In this document: in pieces, positions 1-11,012 of the stretch
Layout: the number at the start of each line of letters is the position of its first letter
Position numbering within the stretch: position 1 is the first letter of the stretch
Source of the DNA: Candidula unifasciata
Taxonomy: Eukaryota; Mollusca; Gastropoda; Stylommatophora; Geomitridae
Reading direction: 5' to 3'
DNA: 64,000 nucleotides
Assembly (NCBI GenBank): GCA_905116865.2
Contig: CAJHNH020002813.1
Location: 510,001-574,000 of the forward strand
Notes under the pieces: model-generated
Told to the model about the DNA's origin: nothing
The model's input: only the letters and a program-made list of their open reading frames with translations
Database searches by the model: none
Made by a program: the position numbers and the translations under genes

Positions 1-483
1 GGGCGCGGTTCTCTTAGGGTGGGAAGTAATCGCTACCTTGAATTTATAATATTCGAAGGTTCTGATTGATCAGCTGGGTTTTAGTAGTCAATTCTGATTG
101 GTCAGTATTACCGGAGGGAAAAGGATGGCTATTACAGGAATGTAGCCAGCTGTTTGTACTTTGTAGGGTGTTTTATATAGTTGAAATAATAAGAACAACG
201 CCGTGTGGTATTCAACAGACTTTTATTTATTTGAAACATGCTCAATATACATAGCGGGTATTATAAGTTATAAGATGCACTTGATACAAAGTCAACAGCA
301 CAGCAAAAATATAGGGGTGCCATAAAAGAGACAATATTAGTAAACCAAACGGGTAAATACACAATATAAGGTCAACAGTTTAGCATAACACAAGGGTACC
401 ACAAAAATCCAATATTTTCAAGTCAACAAAGTCACAGCAATAAATTTACATGGAAATCACCAGGGTAAAAGATCTCTGCCGGG
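1..483. other. No gene recognised
   Basis: AT-rich non-coding DNA lying 3' of the polymerase-like fragment on the minus strand. The phrase gtcaacag recurs near 290, 370 and 420, but no clear tandem array forms. I see no exon, tRNA or element terminus here. Confidence 0.5.
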
Positions 484-981
484 TTAGATGTGGAGAGGCG
501 ACGTAGAGAAACCATCAGCTTGCACTTGTCTTTTTATGTAAAGGTAAGAAAGAGGATCTCGGTGTTGATTATAGGTAAAGACAGAGGCTCCTCGTGTTCT
601 AAAACCTTTATTGATACCTCCTTGGGGTTTTTGTGTGTTGAGTACTTGTAAAAATTTTTCTTTATTTAATGTATTGTGATGTTTGCTGAGTCCTTTGGTG
701 CTGGTTTTGTCGTATTTACCAAAACAGTGGTATGTTTTGCTACAGAGCGATATCATTCCGTCCCCCTCATATTCTAACTTAAACAAACCCGGGGTTCTCT
801 TCTCGTATTTTCGTGTCTTACAACAATCCTGACAGTCTACAGGGACACTACCTTCGCCGGAAATAAAAAAGGGATCTATGAACAGAACAGACTTCTGAAG
901 GGAACCAACGGTCATATTCTTCAAAATACTGAGCTCTAAGATGGGGTCTAACAACGTCCGAAAGACTCTCGCTACTGAGCG
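484..981 (-). pseudogene. C-terminal fragment resembling element-type family B DNA polymerase
   Basis: An open frame of about 165 codons ends at a stop at 484-486. Its C-terminal 100 residues resemble the end of the DNA_pol_B_2-like proteins common in invertebrate mobile or virus-derived elements: RTPGLFKLEYEGDG, then SKTYHCFG, then STKGLSKH, then INKGFR, ending RQVQADGFSTSPLHI. The catalytic palm motifs are absent, so this is only a tail piece. The frame is opened by a good minus-strand splice acceptor at 983-982 (pyrimidine-rich, then TTTAG), just after an in-frame TAG, so it could be a terminal exon and not a simple relic. No other part of the polymerase was found in 982-2400. Family assignment is from memory of the motif pattern. 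Host gene versus inserted element is open. Confidence 0.45.
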
Positions 982-1966
982 CTAAATAAAGAGAATAGGG
1001 GTGAGACGAGGAAAAGTAGCAGCTGCGTCAAGTAATTACTACAACTTCACCCGACGCGCCATCTGTTGTGATCTGAATCGATGTAAGGTTTTTGTCATTT
1101 TTCTTGTGTTCTTTGGTGCTTCCGAGTCTGTAAAAAAGCAGCGGCGTCTCCTGTTTCTTTGTTTTCTGGTGGGTGGCTAGTTTTGTTGGGGACGCAAGAA
1201 GATTTGTGGGTTTTCCTATCTGGTGTCCCTCGTGTGTTCTGTTTTCCCTATCTATAATCATCTTATATAGTTGGCTGCTGTTTATACTTGGCTATGGGTA
1301 TGATACAGGGAAAAGAAGCCGCCTGTTCGATATGTTTAAAGACGGTTTGGGTCCCACGAGCCGCTGACCTAGCCTCTCAGATTGTTACAGGGTAACTCTT
1401 ATGACATAGCTGTGTTCTCCCGCCCCTAGAAATGCTTCAAACACGATCGGTGTGGGTATGGTACCGCACTAACGGAGGAAATTGCTGTTGTATGTCGCTT
1501 CCGATGTCGACATAACAAGACCACCAGGGGCCACCTATGTTTTGCGCGAACACGACGCCGCTGTCTTTTGTGTTATTAAAACGTCGGTATTAATTATTCA
1601 GAGAGAAAACCCGTAGTTATATGTAACAGGTGTCAGGACGCACGAGCAACGAAAAAAGGTATGAGCTGAAAAAGGAGCAACTTACAGATGGCGCGATACT
1701 CACAAGCAACAAAAATTCATTACTCCTTATCTGAAGGCTTTCAGCCCTCATTCAGATCAACGGATCTATACAAATTAATACGCACAACGTCTGTATAAGC
1801 GAGCAGCTGGGACAATTTCTCTGTTATCGCACATAACACTGAATAACTAGCTTGGAATGATAAATAATGTAGACAGATGTGACTCGAGCGATATTACCCA
1901 TCACACAAAAAGGACAATATTGATTTTTACGTCTGTTTTTTAAAACCCAGACAACGAAAAACGACA

Positions 1967-2001
<35 letters not shown>

Positions 2002-2423
2002 CCAATCATTTGAGGATAAAACCACCACATACACGTTTTGGGTTTTAGTCTTCGCAGTACCGCCGTTTGAGGAAACCAGTTTGTTAAAGTAAAGTTTCCT
2101 TTCACTTTATGAAAATTCGCATAGTCATGTATGGTACCACCCTGGAGGCGACTATAGGAAACAACTTCGATGGCTAGTTCGTCAGTGGGACGCTTTGTTT
2201 ATTAGCCGGAGACGCCAGCCTTCTTGAAGAACCCTCGAAAAGCTTTGTATGTTTACAGTAAGACAACCTTTCCTGTAGCACAACCTGGTAGACGATCCAG
2301 ATAATAGGCTTGGACATCTAGCTTCAAGGGCGACTAGTTGGTTATCTGCGTTTTGTACAAATACAGTAGAAGGAAAAGACACTACTTCTAACCGTTGTCT
2401 CTTATTTTCTACACGTCACCATC
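982..2423. other. No convincing gene; short oligo-T tract
   Basis: Only short frames without recognisable domains. A run of about 24 T lies at 1971-1994, which could be the tail of a minus-strand retroposon. Nothing else could be assigned. Confidence 0.4.
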
Positions 2424-2551
2424 GGGTTTCTAAAAAGTATCCCTCTGGGTTTCTAAAGTCACCTTCTGGTTTGTAAAAAGATGCCTTCTGGGTTCTTGAA
2501 GTAGCCTTCTGGCTTCTAAAAAGCTGCCTTGTGTTTTCTGAAAGCCACTGT
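2424..2551. repeat. 21-22 bp degenerate minisatellite, about 5-6 units
   Basis: Units follow the pattern gggtttctaaa(a)agt...ccttct. The consensus is clear at 2424, 2447, 2468, 2490 and 2511, with a weaker sixth unit. Units differ by substitutions and 1-bp indels, so the array is old. Confidence 0.7.
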
Positions 2552-2819
2552 GTGTCCGAGTCGTCAGGGACAGCTGGTGAAAACTGTGTGTCATATCTTG
2601 TGTGATTCAAGATGTATCAAAGGACCAAGACATCAAGTGTTTCCCCAACAGAAAAGACATCTTAGCGACTCGCATAGTACCAATGTTAATTAATGACTTA
2701 CCAAGAGAGGTTAGTGAACGAGTGACTAACGTTGTCCTACGACGCGCCGACAACGCCGAAGACGAGCAAATTAGGAGGAAGACAACTGCAAAGACGACGA
2801 GTCTCCTGTTTTCCTAAAG

Positions 2820-3039
2820 TCGCATCGTGTCCGAGGCAGCCGGGACAGTTAGTAAAAAACCTTGGGTTATGCAGTCAACGACGAAGACGACATTAGAGGC
2901 GACGATGACGCCGAAGACGACGACCCGCCGAAGTCAACAAGGAAGACGACAACGAGGACGCTGACAACGCCGGAAGCAACGAGGAAGACTTAAGTTACCT
3001 AAGATGTCTCGTCAAGAAAAATATCGGGTAGTTGCTGGG
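2820..3039. repeat. GACGA-rich low-complexity stretch
   Basis: The 2740-2990 area is dense in gacgacg/gaagacgac phrases, giving acidic-looking frames without domains. It reads as decayed simple repeat between two tandem-repeat regions. Confidence 0.35.
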
Positions 3040-3600
3040 TCCAAGGGGCAGTGCACTACTTACTAAGAACCGTCGGCAACTGACTTGACAATACCAGTGA
3101 AAGACATGCTCTGTCTCTTGCGTGCTTTGTGGTGTCCCGTAGAGAAAACCATCGAGTGATTTGCTGTGTCAGAAGGACAGTTAGCTACTTAATAGGACCC
3201 TTAGGTGACGACTTGTCAAGACCAGTGAAAGATATGCTCTTTCTCTTCCGTGGCTTACGGTGTCCTATGAAGAAAAACATCGGGTGACTTTTGTGCGCCA
3301 AGGATAGTGATCGGGTTACCCGGCGTCTTCTGTTATCGCCTTCTTAAGACCCGTGAAAGACATGCGATGTCTCGTGTGTCCTTTACGTTGTCCGTCGAGA
3401 AAGATATAGCGCCTTTTTGGTACCCAAAATTGCCCCAGCTCCCCTTTGCCCCAAGGATAGTGATCGGGTTATCTGGCGTCTTCAGTTATTGCCTTGTAAA
3501 GACCAGTGAAAGACATGTAACGTCTCGTGTGTGGTTTACGCTGTCTGTCGAGAAACACATAGCGCCCTTTTGGCACCTAAAATTGCCCCAGCCCACCTTC
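3040..3600. repeat. Degenerate tandem repeat, unit about 130-150 bp, four units
   Basis: The phrase 'accagtgaaagacatgc' followed by 'gtcgagaaa' and 'ata(t)agcg' recurs near 3092, 3222, 3350 and 3501. Units are 128-151 bp apart and each is heavily diverged, so this is an old satellite. A 131-codon frame at 3307 just reads through two units and is not a gene. Confidence 0.7.
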
Positions 3601-4240
3601 GTCAACCTGGTAGCGACACTTTGCCACACCTGTCGTCTTTTTGCTAAAAGTCGCCGTTTTGCCATAAAGTCCCCTTTTTACTTCAACTCAAACCCTTCAT
3701 AAGCGGTCGGCCTCCTCAGTATGTCACAAGAGTCGCCGTTTTGCTATAAATTACCATATTGTTTTTATTTTAACTCATACCCTCCTTGATCGGTCAATAT
3801 CCAATAATATGTCACAACGATCGCCTCTTTGTTAAAGTTTTCCTTTTTTTACTAAAACTTAAACTATCAACATCTAACACTATGACAAGCCGCCCACCCT
3901 TCTATTGTACGTTCTCCTTTTTACTATAGCTCAAACCATCCCTGAGCAGTCGACCTTAGCTCCCATGACACAGATGATGATGATGATGATGGCACTCAAG
4001 TCGCCCAATAGTATATATCCCCGGTCATCAAACCACCTTTCTAGGTTTCTTTACCTAAACCATAAAACGCCCCCTCCCCCTCTGCCGGCTGTCACTGCTG
4101 CCTATGTCTATTTTCATATCCCGTAACTTGTTTCGTTTTATAACATATATATCTCCCGCTAACAACCCACTTCTAATTTTTTGTCTATTACAGAACCCAT
4201 AAACCAACACCAACCGTTTTAGTCGCCCTGTCGCCCCGTG

Positions 4241-4380
4241 TCCCTTGCCCCGCCCGCCCCGCTGCTCACCGATGTCAGGTAAGCCTCTTCTCTTCTGCCC
4301 TCGACACTATGACAAGACAGCTACCCTTCTGTCCTTTTTACTACAGCTCAAACCATCCCTTCAATACCATGACACAGATG
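4241..4380 (+). repeat. Direct repeat copy 1 (140 bp)
   Basis: Near-identical to 4626-4765, 385 bp downstream. I see one difference (aagcctctt versus aagcccctt). It is a recent segmental duplication inside an otherwise decayed array. Confidence 0.85.
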
Positions 4381-4625
4381 CAGATGATGGCGCTCAAGTC
4401 GACCTTTCTAATATATCCCCGGTCATCCGCCACTTTAACCAACATCTGGCCCTGCACTAAAGAAATATTTGTCTTCCTTAAACCAGTCCGCCTAAAAATA
4501 CCCACACCCCAACATACCGACAACGAATGCAGAACCTTCGCCCACTTATTTACAAAGTCAGATAGTCTGCCAATTATGCCCCTTCTCTTCGACCCTCAAC
4601 AGTGTTACCAGACACCCGCCCCGGG

Positions 4626-4765
4626 TCCCTTGCCCCGCCCGCCCCGCTGCTCACCGATGTCAGGTAAGCCCCTTCTCTTCTGCCCTCGACACTATGACAA
4701 GACAGCTACCCTTCTGTCCTTTTTACTACAGCTCAAACCATCCCTTCAATACCATGACACAGATG
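4626..4765 (+). repeat. Direct repeat copy 2 (140 bp)
   Basis: Partner of 4241-4380. The flanks diverge quickly on both sides, except for a short extension through the (GAT)n node. Confidence 0.85.
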
Positions 4766-4990
4766 ATGATGATGGTGCTCGAGTCGCCCTTTCTAGCCCC
4801 TTCTCTTCGACCCTCAAAAGTATTACCAGACACCCAGCATTCTGTCGTCCTTTTTACTACAGTTCAAACCAAATCCTGAGCGGTCGACCTTCGCTACCAT
4901 GACATAGATGATGATGCCGGCGCCCAATCTGCCCTTTCTAATACATCCCCGGTCATCATGCCGCCTTCCTAGTCGCCCCGGGTCCCCTGC

Positions 4991-5427
4991 CCCCGCTGCT
5001 CACCTAAATAGTGTTCCTGCCTGCCCCCGTTTTATATAACGCCACCTGTCACCTGCAGTTATGAAGATTTCCTATACCTTTCCCTAAAACCAATCACTTG
5101 TGTTGTCATCAGCCACACGATCGATATTTACTAAGGGTATAGAGGGTGGCTGTCCCGATCGATATTTACTAAGGACAAAGAACAGCCACACGAACAGACC
5201 AATCACTTTTGGCCGCCATCTTTTACTAAGGATAAAGAAGGTGGCTTAATCGAAATAATACCTGTATTACCGCCTATCACTACTAACATTTTGTAACCTC
5301 AACCGTTGTTGTTTTCCATCCTAGCTTGCTGTTATTTTAATTTAGGGCGAACACAGGCGCCACAATGTAACAATAAAGCAACGCTGTTTTAATTATTATT
5401 CTAGCTGAAGTTATTTCAAGTGAAATG

Positions 5428-5429
<2 letters not shown>
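4991..5429. other. No gene; short scattered repeats
   Basis: The phrase 'cgatatttactaaggg' occurs at about 5123 and 5160, with 'ccacacga' and 'ggtggct' words around both. Nothing coding is seen. Confidence 0.45.
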
Positions 5430-5624
<195 letters not shown>

Positions 5625-5654
5625 AAATATGAAAAATTCAACAAACAAACAAAA

Positions 5655-5920
5655 GTCGCCGTGGCGTAGCGGCTAGATGCTGGCGTGCGGATCGGAAGGT
5701 CGTGGGTTCGCTCCCTGGCGGAGCCTGACTGTTTTCAAAAATGACCTTGACTCCCAGGTCGACCCAGCCTTGAGTGGGTACCGGGTGCAGTCCCAGGTGA
5801 TGCTGACCACATCACCCACCCACATTGTGCCGATTGGTCTATCAAAATATAGATCAAGCCCTATATGCCATGAACGCCTAAAGGCGTGGAAAAAGAACCT
5901 TTACTTAGAAAAAAAAAAAA
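5655..5920 (+). mobile_element. tRNA-headed SINE, family A, near full length
   Basis: The 5' head is tRNA-like, with an A box (TGGCGTAGCGG) and a B box (GGGTTCGCTCC) about 40 bp later. The body has 'ccaggtcgacccagcc', 'tgggtaccgggtgcag', 'tgatgctgaccacatcaccc' and 'cctaaaggcgtgg', ending in an A-rich tail. The same body is found at many other places in this window on both strands, which defines the family. Confidence 0.85.
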
Positions 5921-6526
5921 CTTACTTTAATTATTGGAAAAGGTGGCTAAGATCGTCCTCTCTCTCTCCCCCCCCCCCCCCCCCCGACAAGTTTTTTGGG
6001 GTGGGGCTCAAGGGACTTGAGCTCTCTGGTTCCGGCCCCTGTGCCCCAATTTATAAAGTAACCCGCGATCCCAAACGTTAAAGCTAGTATTTTAAACAGG
6101 GTTTATGTATGTCAACCGCCATCGTTGACTAGATTTGTTGGTACTTTCTTATTGGCCGACCACAAACAAGGGAAGTTCACAGGTCATGAGACAGTCAAAT
6201 AGCGGGGTGGTAGATTAAGCGCATTGTTTTGTTTAGGTTAGGGTTGGGGTTTATGATTAAGGTTAGGTTAACTTCGGCCTTGAGAGAAACGCACAGAAAA
6301 CACGGAAAAACCGCTCTCACAACCATCCAAAATATTGGATCGTCCTGTGACGTCATCTGTGGTCGGCTAAAAAGAAAGCACTGATGTTTTAAATGGAGGT
6401 CATGGCAGTAGCTAAAGCAATAACATGGCTGAAGACAAACTGTCATTCACGCTTGCTTTCTTGGTGACTCACTAAGTAGGCTCAGGAAGATAGAGATGGG
6501 CAGGTTCCGAAGTCAGTGGTTGGTGT
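5921..6526. other. No gene; poly-C tract
   Basis: Contains (CT)n then a C run near 5960-5986. The 6230-6270 segment has ggttaggg-type words but no telomeric array. No exon is recognised. Confidence 0.4.
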
Positions 6527-6774
6527 CAGGGCTGCCAATGATCGGTTTTTACCCTCAGATCTGGGTTTTTATTTGACGCCTAGGGTACAAATTTGGAAAT
6601 CTTTGTTTTAAAAAAATATATCCTTGTATAAAAGTTGGTAAATATCTCGTTTCGTAACTTTAAAATTTGCACCATTTAACAATCTGGGTTTTTTTTTTTT
6701 TTGCCTTCGTATTTCTTGGGTCTTTGTTCAGATTAGCTGGGTTTTTCGCACAAAAAATACCGTTGGCAGCCCTG
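6527..6774. mobile_element. hAT-type MITE with perfect 8-bp target duplication
   Basis: A 248-bp non-coding element with terminal inverted repeats CAGGGCTGCCAA / TTGGCAGCCCTG. It is flanked by the identical 8-mer GTTGGTGT at 6519-6526 and 6775-6782. An 8-bp duplication and a CAGGG terminus are hallmarks of the hAT superfamily. The interior is AT-rich with a 12-T run and no coding capacity. The same termini bound a larger element at 42797-43939. Confidence 0.9.
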
Positions 6775-6887
6775 GTTGGTGTCTCTGAGATTGTCAGGGT
6801 TAGCAAAGATCAGTTTCCTTTTCGTGCGAGGGCACGCAGACGTGCAATGAAATAAGCAAGCCGATTAATTGTTGGTAGACTGTGAAA

Positions 6888-7142
6888 TTGCGAGTCCGAC
6901 TCGTAATTCCAACGTACCTCGATTGAAACCTACTGCTGGCTGCGTGGATTTTTTTTTTCATGGTAGGGGGCGTCACAGGTCGACTCAGCCTAAAATGGGT
7001 ACCAGGATATGTCCTGGGAAAGTAAAGACAGCCGGCGTAATGCTGACCACATTACCCACCTAATGTGCAGATTGGGCTGTAAACAAATGGGTGCTATTTC
7101 CTAAAGGCGTGAACAGTGACATTTTCTTTACTTTTTTTTTTT
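6888..7142 (+). mobile_element. SINE, family A body
   Basis: Shares 'gcgagtccgactcgtaattcc' in its head and 'gtcgactcagcctaaaatgg', 'gccggcgtaatgctgacc' and 'cctaaaggcgtga' in its body with the copy at 49476-49735. It ends in a T-rich tail. Confidence 0.75.
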
Positions 7143-7496
7143 AAACTGTGAAAGGCGGACGAGCCATGGACCAGGCGTATACACTGAATGCTCTACGAGT
7201 GGTGAATCTTTTGCGAGAACCAAGTGTTTGTTGTTAATCTGCAACCATGATCAAGCAGGTGGTCAATTTTTTTTCCTCTCCAAACTGGGGCTCAGAACTC
7301 ATACAGGGAAGTGTTATCTGAAGCTGTCTGCTGTTAACTCGCCAGCATTGAATATCACTCGGCATGACGGAATTAGTAAACTGCATCCATGAAAAAATAA
7401 GCTTTCCGTGTGGAAGCCGGGTTCTGGATTTGAGGGAAATATTAGACCCACTTAATTTCAACAAAATATGTCAAACTTGAAATTTTAAAGCAAAGT
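7143..7496. other. No gene recognised
   Basis: 354 bp of mixed sequence between two SINEs in opposite orientation. No tandem structure and no exon signal. Confidence 0.4.
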
Positions 7497-7765
7497 AATG
7501 GACCCTTTCCCACACCTTCAGACATATTGGGCATATAGGGCTGAATCTATATTATATAGAACAAGCGGCACTTGATGTGTGATGTGGTCAGCATCACTTC
7601 AGTCGCGTTTACTTCCCAGGACTTTACCTGCTACCCGTTGAAGGTTGAGTCGACATTGGAGTCAATGTCATTAAAAAAAAAAAAACTCCGGCTCCGCCAG
7701 GACCCGAACACACGACCTTGGGATCTGCAGGCGAACATCTAGACGCCACACATCGGCAAGTCCCT
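7497..7765 (-). mobile_element. SINE, family A, minus strand
   Basis: In reverse it shows a tRNA-like head (near 7690-7765), an A13 run at 7672-7684 and the family body ('gatgtggtcagcatcac', 'tttacttcccagga', 'catattgggcatat'). Moderately diverged. Confidence 0.75.
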
Positions 7766-8172
7766 CGTATGACTAAGGGTGTGCTGAAATCGAAGGGGCT
7801 GGATGGAAAGATATAGATATCACAGCCTAGCTGTAAACCACAACACAAGACGCCGACTGCCCTTTTGAGAACGAGTTTTTAAAGGGGTAATAAATAATAG
7901 AGAAGAGAAAAAGAGGGTAAGAACAAACAAATAGTTTATGTTTGCTTTACAAAATCGATCGCAATAAACGAACAAAAGACGTTGCGGCGATAGGCTTCAT
8001 CAGCACATAAAGAACAACACAGTACACATGCACAAATATGCTCTAACTATGAAGTGACTACATAGGACTCTAATGTACAAAATAAATGTAATTATCTGTG
8101 TACTGGCGAAAAACTTCATTCTAGACACGAACACGAAGAATTAGCAGAAGATAACCTCAAGTTTCAGGAGAC
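7766..8172. other. No gene recognised
   Basis: AT-rich unique-looking DNA of about 400 bp with no domain-bearing frame. Confidence 0.4.
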
Positions 8173-8422
8173 GGGATCTCGGTGGGGGAAGTGGTCAAGT
8201 CGTCTGCCTTGTGCTCTGAAGGTTGTGTGTTCGCTTCACGGCTGCGCCGTTCAGTTCACGAGTGCAATTTTAACGGAGATCCATGTGGATCGTCGCCTGA
8301 GCTGCGGAGTTCGTGCTCTATGCTATGCTGTCGGCAGGCAGCTTGCCGTTCTCCGGAGAGACAGAGCCATATGGGATAAACCCCGGTGCAGTGAAGTCGA
8401 TCCTCTTCACTTTAACTTTAGC
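8173..8422 (+). mobile_element. tRNA-headed SINE, family C
   Basis: The head has 'gaagtggtcaagtcgtctgcc' and, about 40 bp later, 'tgtgttcgcttcacggctgc', then 'gtgcaattttaacggag'. The same head recurs in reverse at 25005-25082. Confidence 0.6.
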
Positions 8423-8984
8423 GGACAAAGTGACCTGTAAGAAAATTTTCTAAAAGCGAATGTAAAATCTAAAGAACAAAACAGGGCGTGTCAATTTGAC
8501 ACCGTGTCAATGTACATGTTAGAATAAAACAGATAACAGCCACATTGAAAATAACTAAACCATGACCAGGAATGCATTGGAGCGTGTCCTTATATTAAAA
8601 CCACAATGAATGTGTACTAGATGTCATTACATACAACCCAACAATTTATTGTTGTTGTATTACTTAGTGTATGCATTGAATAATGTTCGGGGGGGGGGGG
8701 GAAGGGGGAGGTTAAAGGTTAAACCTGGACGTTTAGACCTTTAAGACCCCTCCCCCCTCCCCACCCATCGTAATTTTCATGAACCTCCACCTCCCCTCTA
8801 TTCTTAAAGCAATGGCGGCTAAGTGCTAACTCCCCTCCCCCCCCCCCCAATCCCCCTTCTCCTTCCCCTCCCCCAAAATACACACAAACTGTAAACACGC
8901 TTTTTTTTAATTTCAAACATTTCAATGAGTACTTTAATATATTGTTTTAAATACATGATAATATTTATTTGCCATTTCGTACAT
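8423..8984. other. No gene; G- and C-rich tracts
   Basis: A 13-G run near 8688 and C-rich blocks at 8748-8765 and 8830-8880 form a locally GC-skewed island in AT-rich DNA. No exon is seen. Confidence 0.45.
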
Positions 8985-9019
8985 AATAATAATAATAATA
9001 ATAATATTAATAATAATAT

Positions 9020-9083
<64 letters not shown>
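8985..9083. repeat. (AAT)n microsatellite
   Basis: About 98 bp of ATA/AAT trinucleotide repeat with two small interruptions near 9006-9020. It directly abuts the 5' end of a SINE head. Confidence 0.9.
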
Positions 9084-9175
9084 GGAGCCGCTGTGGCTTA
9101 ACGGCTAAAAGCTAACCTGCCGGGCCGAAGGTCTTTGGTATAAACCAACACCGAGTCGGATTTTTGTTCAACTTC
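9084..9175 (+). mobile_element. SINE head fragment (tRNA-like)
   Basis: Begins 'gagccgctgtggcttaacgg' (A-box-like), with a degenerate B box near 9135-9150. Only the head and a short body remain. Confidence 0.6.
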
Positions 9176-10080
9176 TTCTTAATATTGAAAAAGAAGAAGA
9201 CGAAGCTGAATAACATTCAGGAGAAGGGGGGGGGGGGGGGGGGGGGGGGGGGGACATAGGGGGGAACTGTGACGCTACTGACTGCAGTGTTAGCTTGACG
9301 GGTCGGCTGCTGCATGGGTCAGAGCGAGCCGTGACCTCTGGCAGAAGATAAAAAGCGGGATGAGGTCATGTGCAAGCCGAGCTAGCTCAATTCCCAACAT
9401 CTTCTAGGAATCTCAGATTCTTCTAAACAAAGCGGCTATATTTAAGCATATCGATAAGCGATGGAGCTAAGGTGCGATAACAGACGGCTTTAGTTTACTG
9501 CTATTCATGAGCGGTATTGATCAAAGTCAGGACCGTTTCAACTTGTCAATTGTTACTAGAATATGCATAACAGCTTAGCCACCTTTTTGACTTTAAAGAA
9601 ATCGTTTGTTATTGTTTCGTTTAAAAAAAAAAGGGGGGGGGGGGACGGGAAAAAAAAAGAGGGGGGGGGGGGGGGTTCCTTAAACAATTAATCACAAATG
9701 TATTTCGCCTGCGATGTTTCTGTAGCCTCAAAAATAAGACAAAATCGAAATGCAAATAAATAGAAAAATTTGTTGCATACTGGCCGACAGGCTACTTCGT
9801 AGTCGTTGTGTGGTGCCCCCAGTATAACTGTGATTTACAATCATTAGCACGAACTTCTGGGATTTGTACTTGTTGGAATCTCATTCCTGAGAGATGTTAA
9901 TCCTATATACTAGAAATCTGGATATTGAGGGGGGGGGGGGGGGGATAACATCGACAGATATTTTTTTTCCCCAATCAGCACAAAGAGACATCTTATTCAA
10001 AGCATATTTATTCCAACTCTGTGCTACCAGTGCCAGACATGGTCACTCACAACAAACCATAAAAGAAAATTAGTAACCAC
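9176..10080. other. No gene; several long G tracts
   Basis: G runs of about 27 nt at 9227-9253, 12-15 nt near 9636 and 9661 (alternating with A runs, a polypurine block) and 14 nt near 9930. No protein family is recognised. Confidence 0.5.
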
Positions 10081-10437
10081 GGAAATGAGATGTCTGAGAA
10101 GGGCTGTAGGAGTGACCATAAGAGATAAGATCAGGAATGAGATCATAAGAGAACAAGTCGGCACAGAACCAATTCTGGATTACATACAAAGACAGCAAGT
10201 GAAATGGTTTGCCCACTTAGAGAGAATGCCTTGTGACACCATACCATACAAAGCATACATAGAAAGAGAAGAAGGACGTAGAGCACGAGGTAGATCAAGA
10301 GCAAGATGGAAGGATAACATCAGAGAAACTCTACAACAGCACGATGTGCCTGTGGTCGAGGCGGCCAGAAGAGTTAGAAACAGAACCTTATATCTCCCTC
10401 GACACCCACAGCGGTAAAAGAGGAAGTGAAGAAGAAG
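10081..10437 (+). mobile_element. LINE 3' end, RTE-like, with (GAA)n tail
   Basis: An intact 110-codon frame from 10085 encodes the C-terminal tail typical of RTE-like reverse transcriptases: MRCLRRAVGVTIRDKIRNE, then WFAHLERM, then GRRARGRSRARWKDNI. The reverse transcriptase core is missing (5' truncation). A short GAAGAAGAAG tail follows the stop. Confidence 0.75.
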
Positions 10438-10544
10438 ATACCTTTTTTTAAATGCGGCTAGTTGGAGCATTTGAACTGATTTGGTGAACAGAGGCAACAC
10501 GACGCAGAGGACAAAACACTAGGCTAATGGCCACATTAGTCGTC

Positions 10545-10720
10545 TGTGTGGCTACGTCGGTGTGAACGCTTCGTAATGCCGGGATGCCGGGTTCTATCCC
10601 AGCTGCGGGCCATGCGCCTTGCGTTGGTTTCGACAGTGGTATAAATTTAGCCGACCGTCCAGCGGGAATGGCAAACTACTGGACGTAAATTTGCCTTAAA
10701 AACCCACAAACGGCCAGGGG
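10545..10720 (+). mobile_element. Probable SINE fragment
   Basis: tRNA-like head with 'gtgtggctacgtcggtg' and 'gccgggttctatcccagc' about 35 bp apart, followed by 'ccgaccgtccagcggg'. Only one copy was noticed, so the family is uncertain. Confidence 0.4.
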
Positions 10721-10865
10721 CTGTTAGGGTTGGTTCTGCAACGTCCTGTAAAGGATACGCAACTAACCTAACACGTAAACAAGGTGTGGCACCAGTGCCA
10801 TCTTAACACATGAGCCGGCTGGGCCTATAATTTCGTGTTGCCCTGCACAACACTAAGGGTATTAA

Positions 10866-11012
10866 AGATAACGATCGATAGCGTCCGCCTCGAGTGCTGG
10901 AGGTCTTGGGTTCAAGTCCCAGTGAAGGCTGAGATTTTTTCACGTGGACTTCTAGTAATTTCTCCTGGTCTATGTATAGTAATATCGGACGCACGTGTGT
11001 ATTGTTGCGCAC
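10866..11012 (+). mobile_element. tRNA-headed SINE, family B
   Basis: The B-box region 'cttgggttcaagtcccagtg' is followed by 'gctgagattttttcacgtgg' and 'acttctagtaatttctcctg'. The same order appears in reverse at 37672-37845, which supports a family. Confidence 0.7.

Larger units (their letters stand above)
3640..4990. repeat. Diverged tandem repeat region with ATGATG microsatellite nodes
   Basis: Blocks containing 'cttctgtcctttttactac', 'agctcaaaccatccc' and 'catgacacagatgatgatg' recur near 3890, 4310, 4695 and 4830, and more weakly near 3660. Short (GAT)n runs end several blocks. Frames of up to 197 codons here repeat the same peptide because the DNA repeats. No protein family is recognised. 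Confidence 0.65.

Noticed and set aside
3307..4902. Frames of 131 and 197 codons with repeated peptides
   Set aside because: The peptides repeat only because the DNA is tandemly repeated. No domain, splice structure or conserved spacing.
5655..5726. Possible tRNA gene with A and B boxes
   Set aside because: No clean cloverleaf, and the same head is followed by a shared SINE body at many loci. The same reasoning rejects tRNA calls at 12076, 8173, 9084, 23730, 36049 and 47240.
6230..6275. ggttaggg-type words suggesting an interstitial telomere
   Set aside because: Only irregular, non-tandem words; no array of TTAGGG.
10085..10417. Intact 110-codon frame as a host gene
   Set aside because: It matches the tail of RTE-like reverse transcriptases and has a decayed sister copy at 12796-13270.
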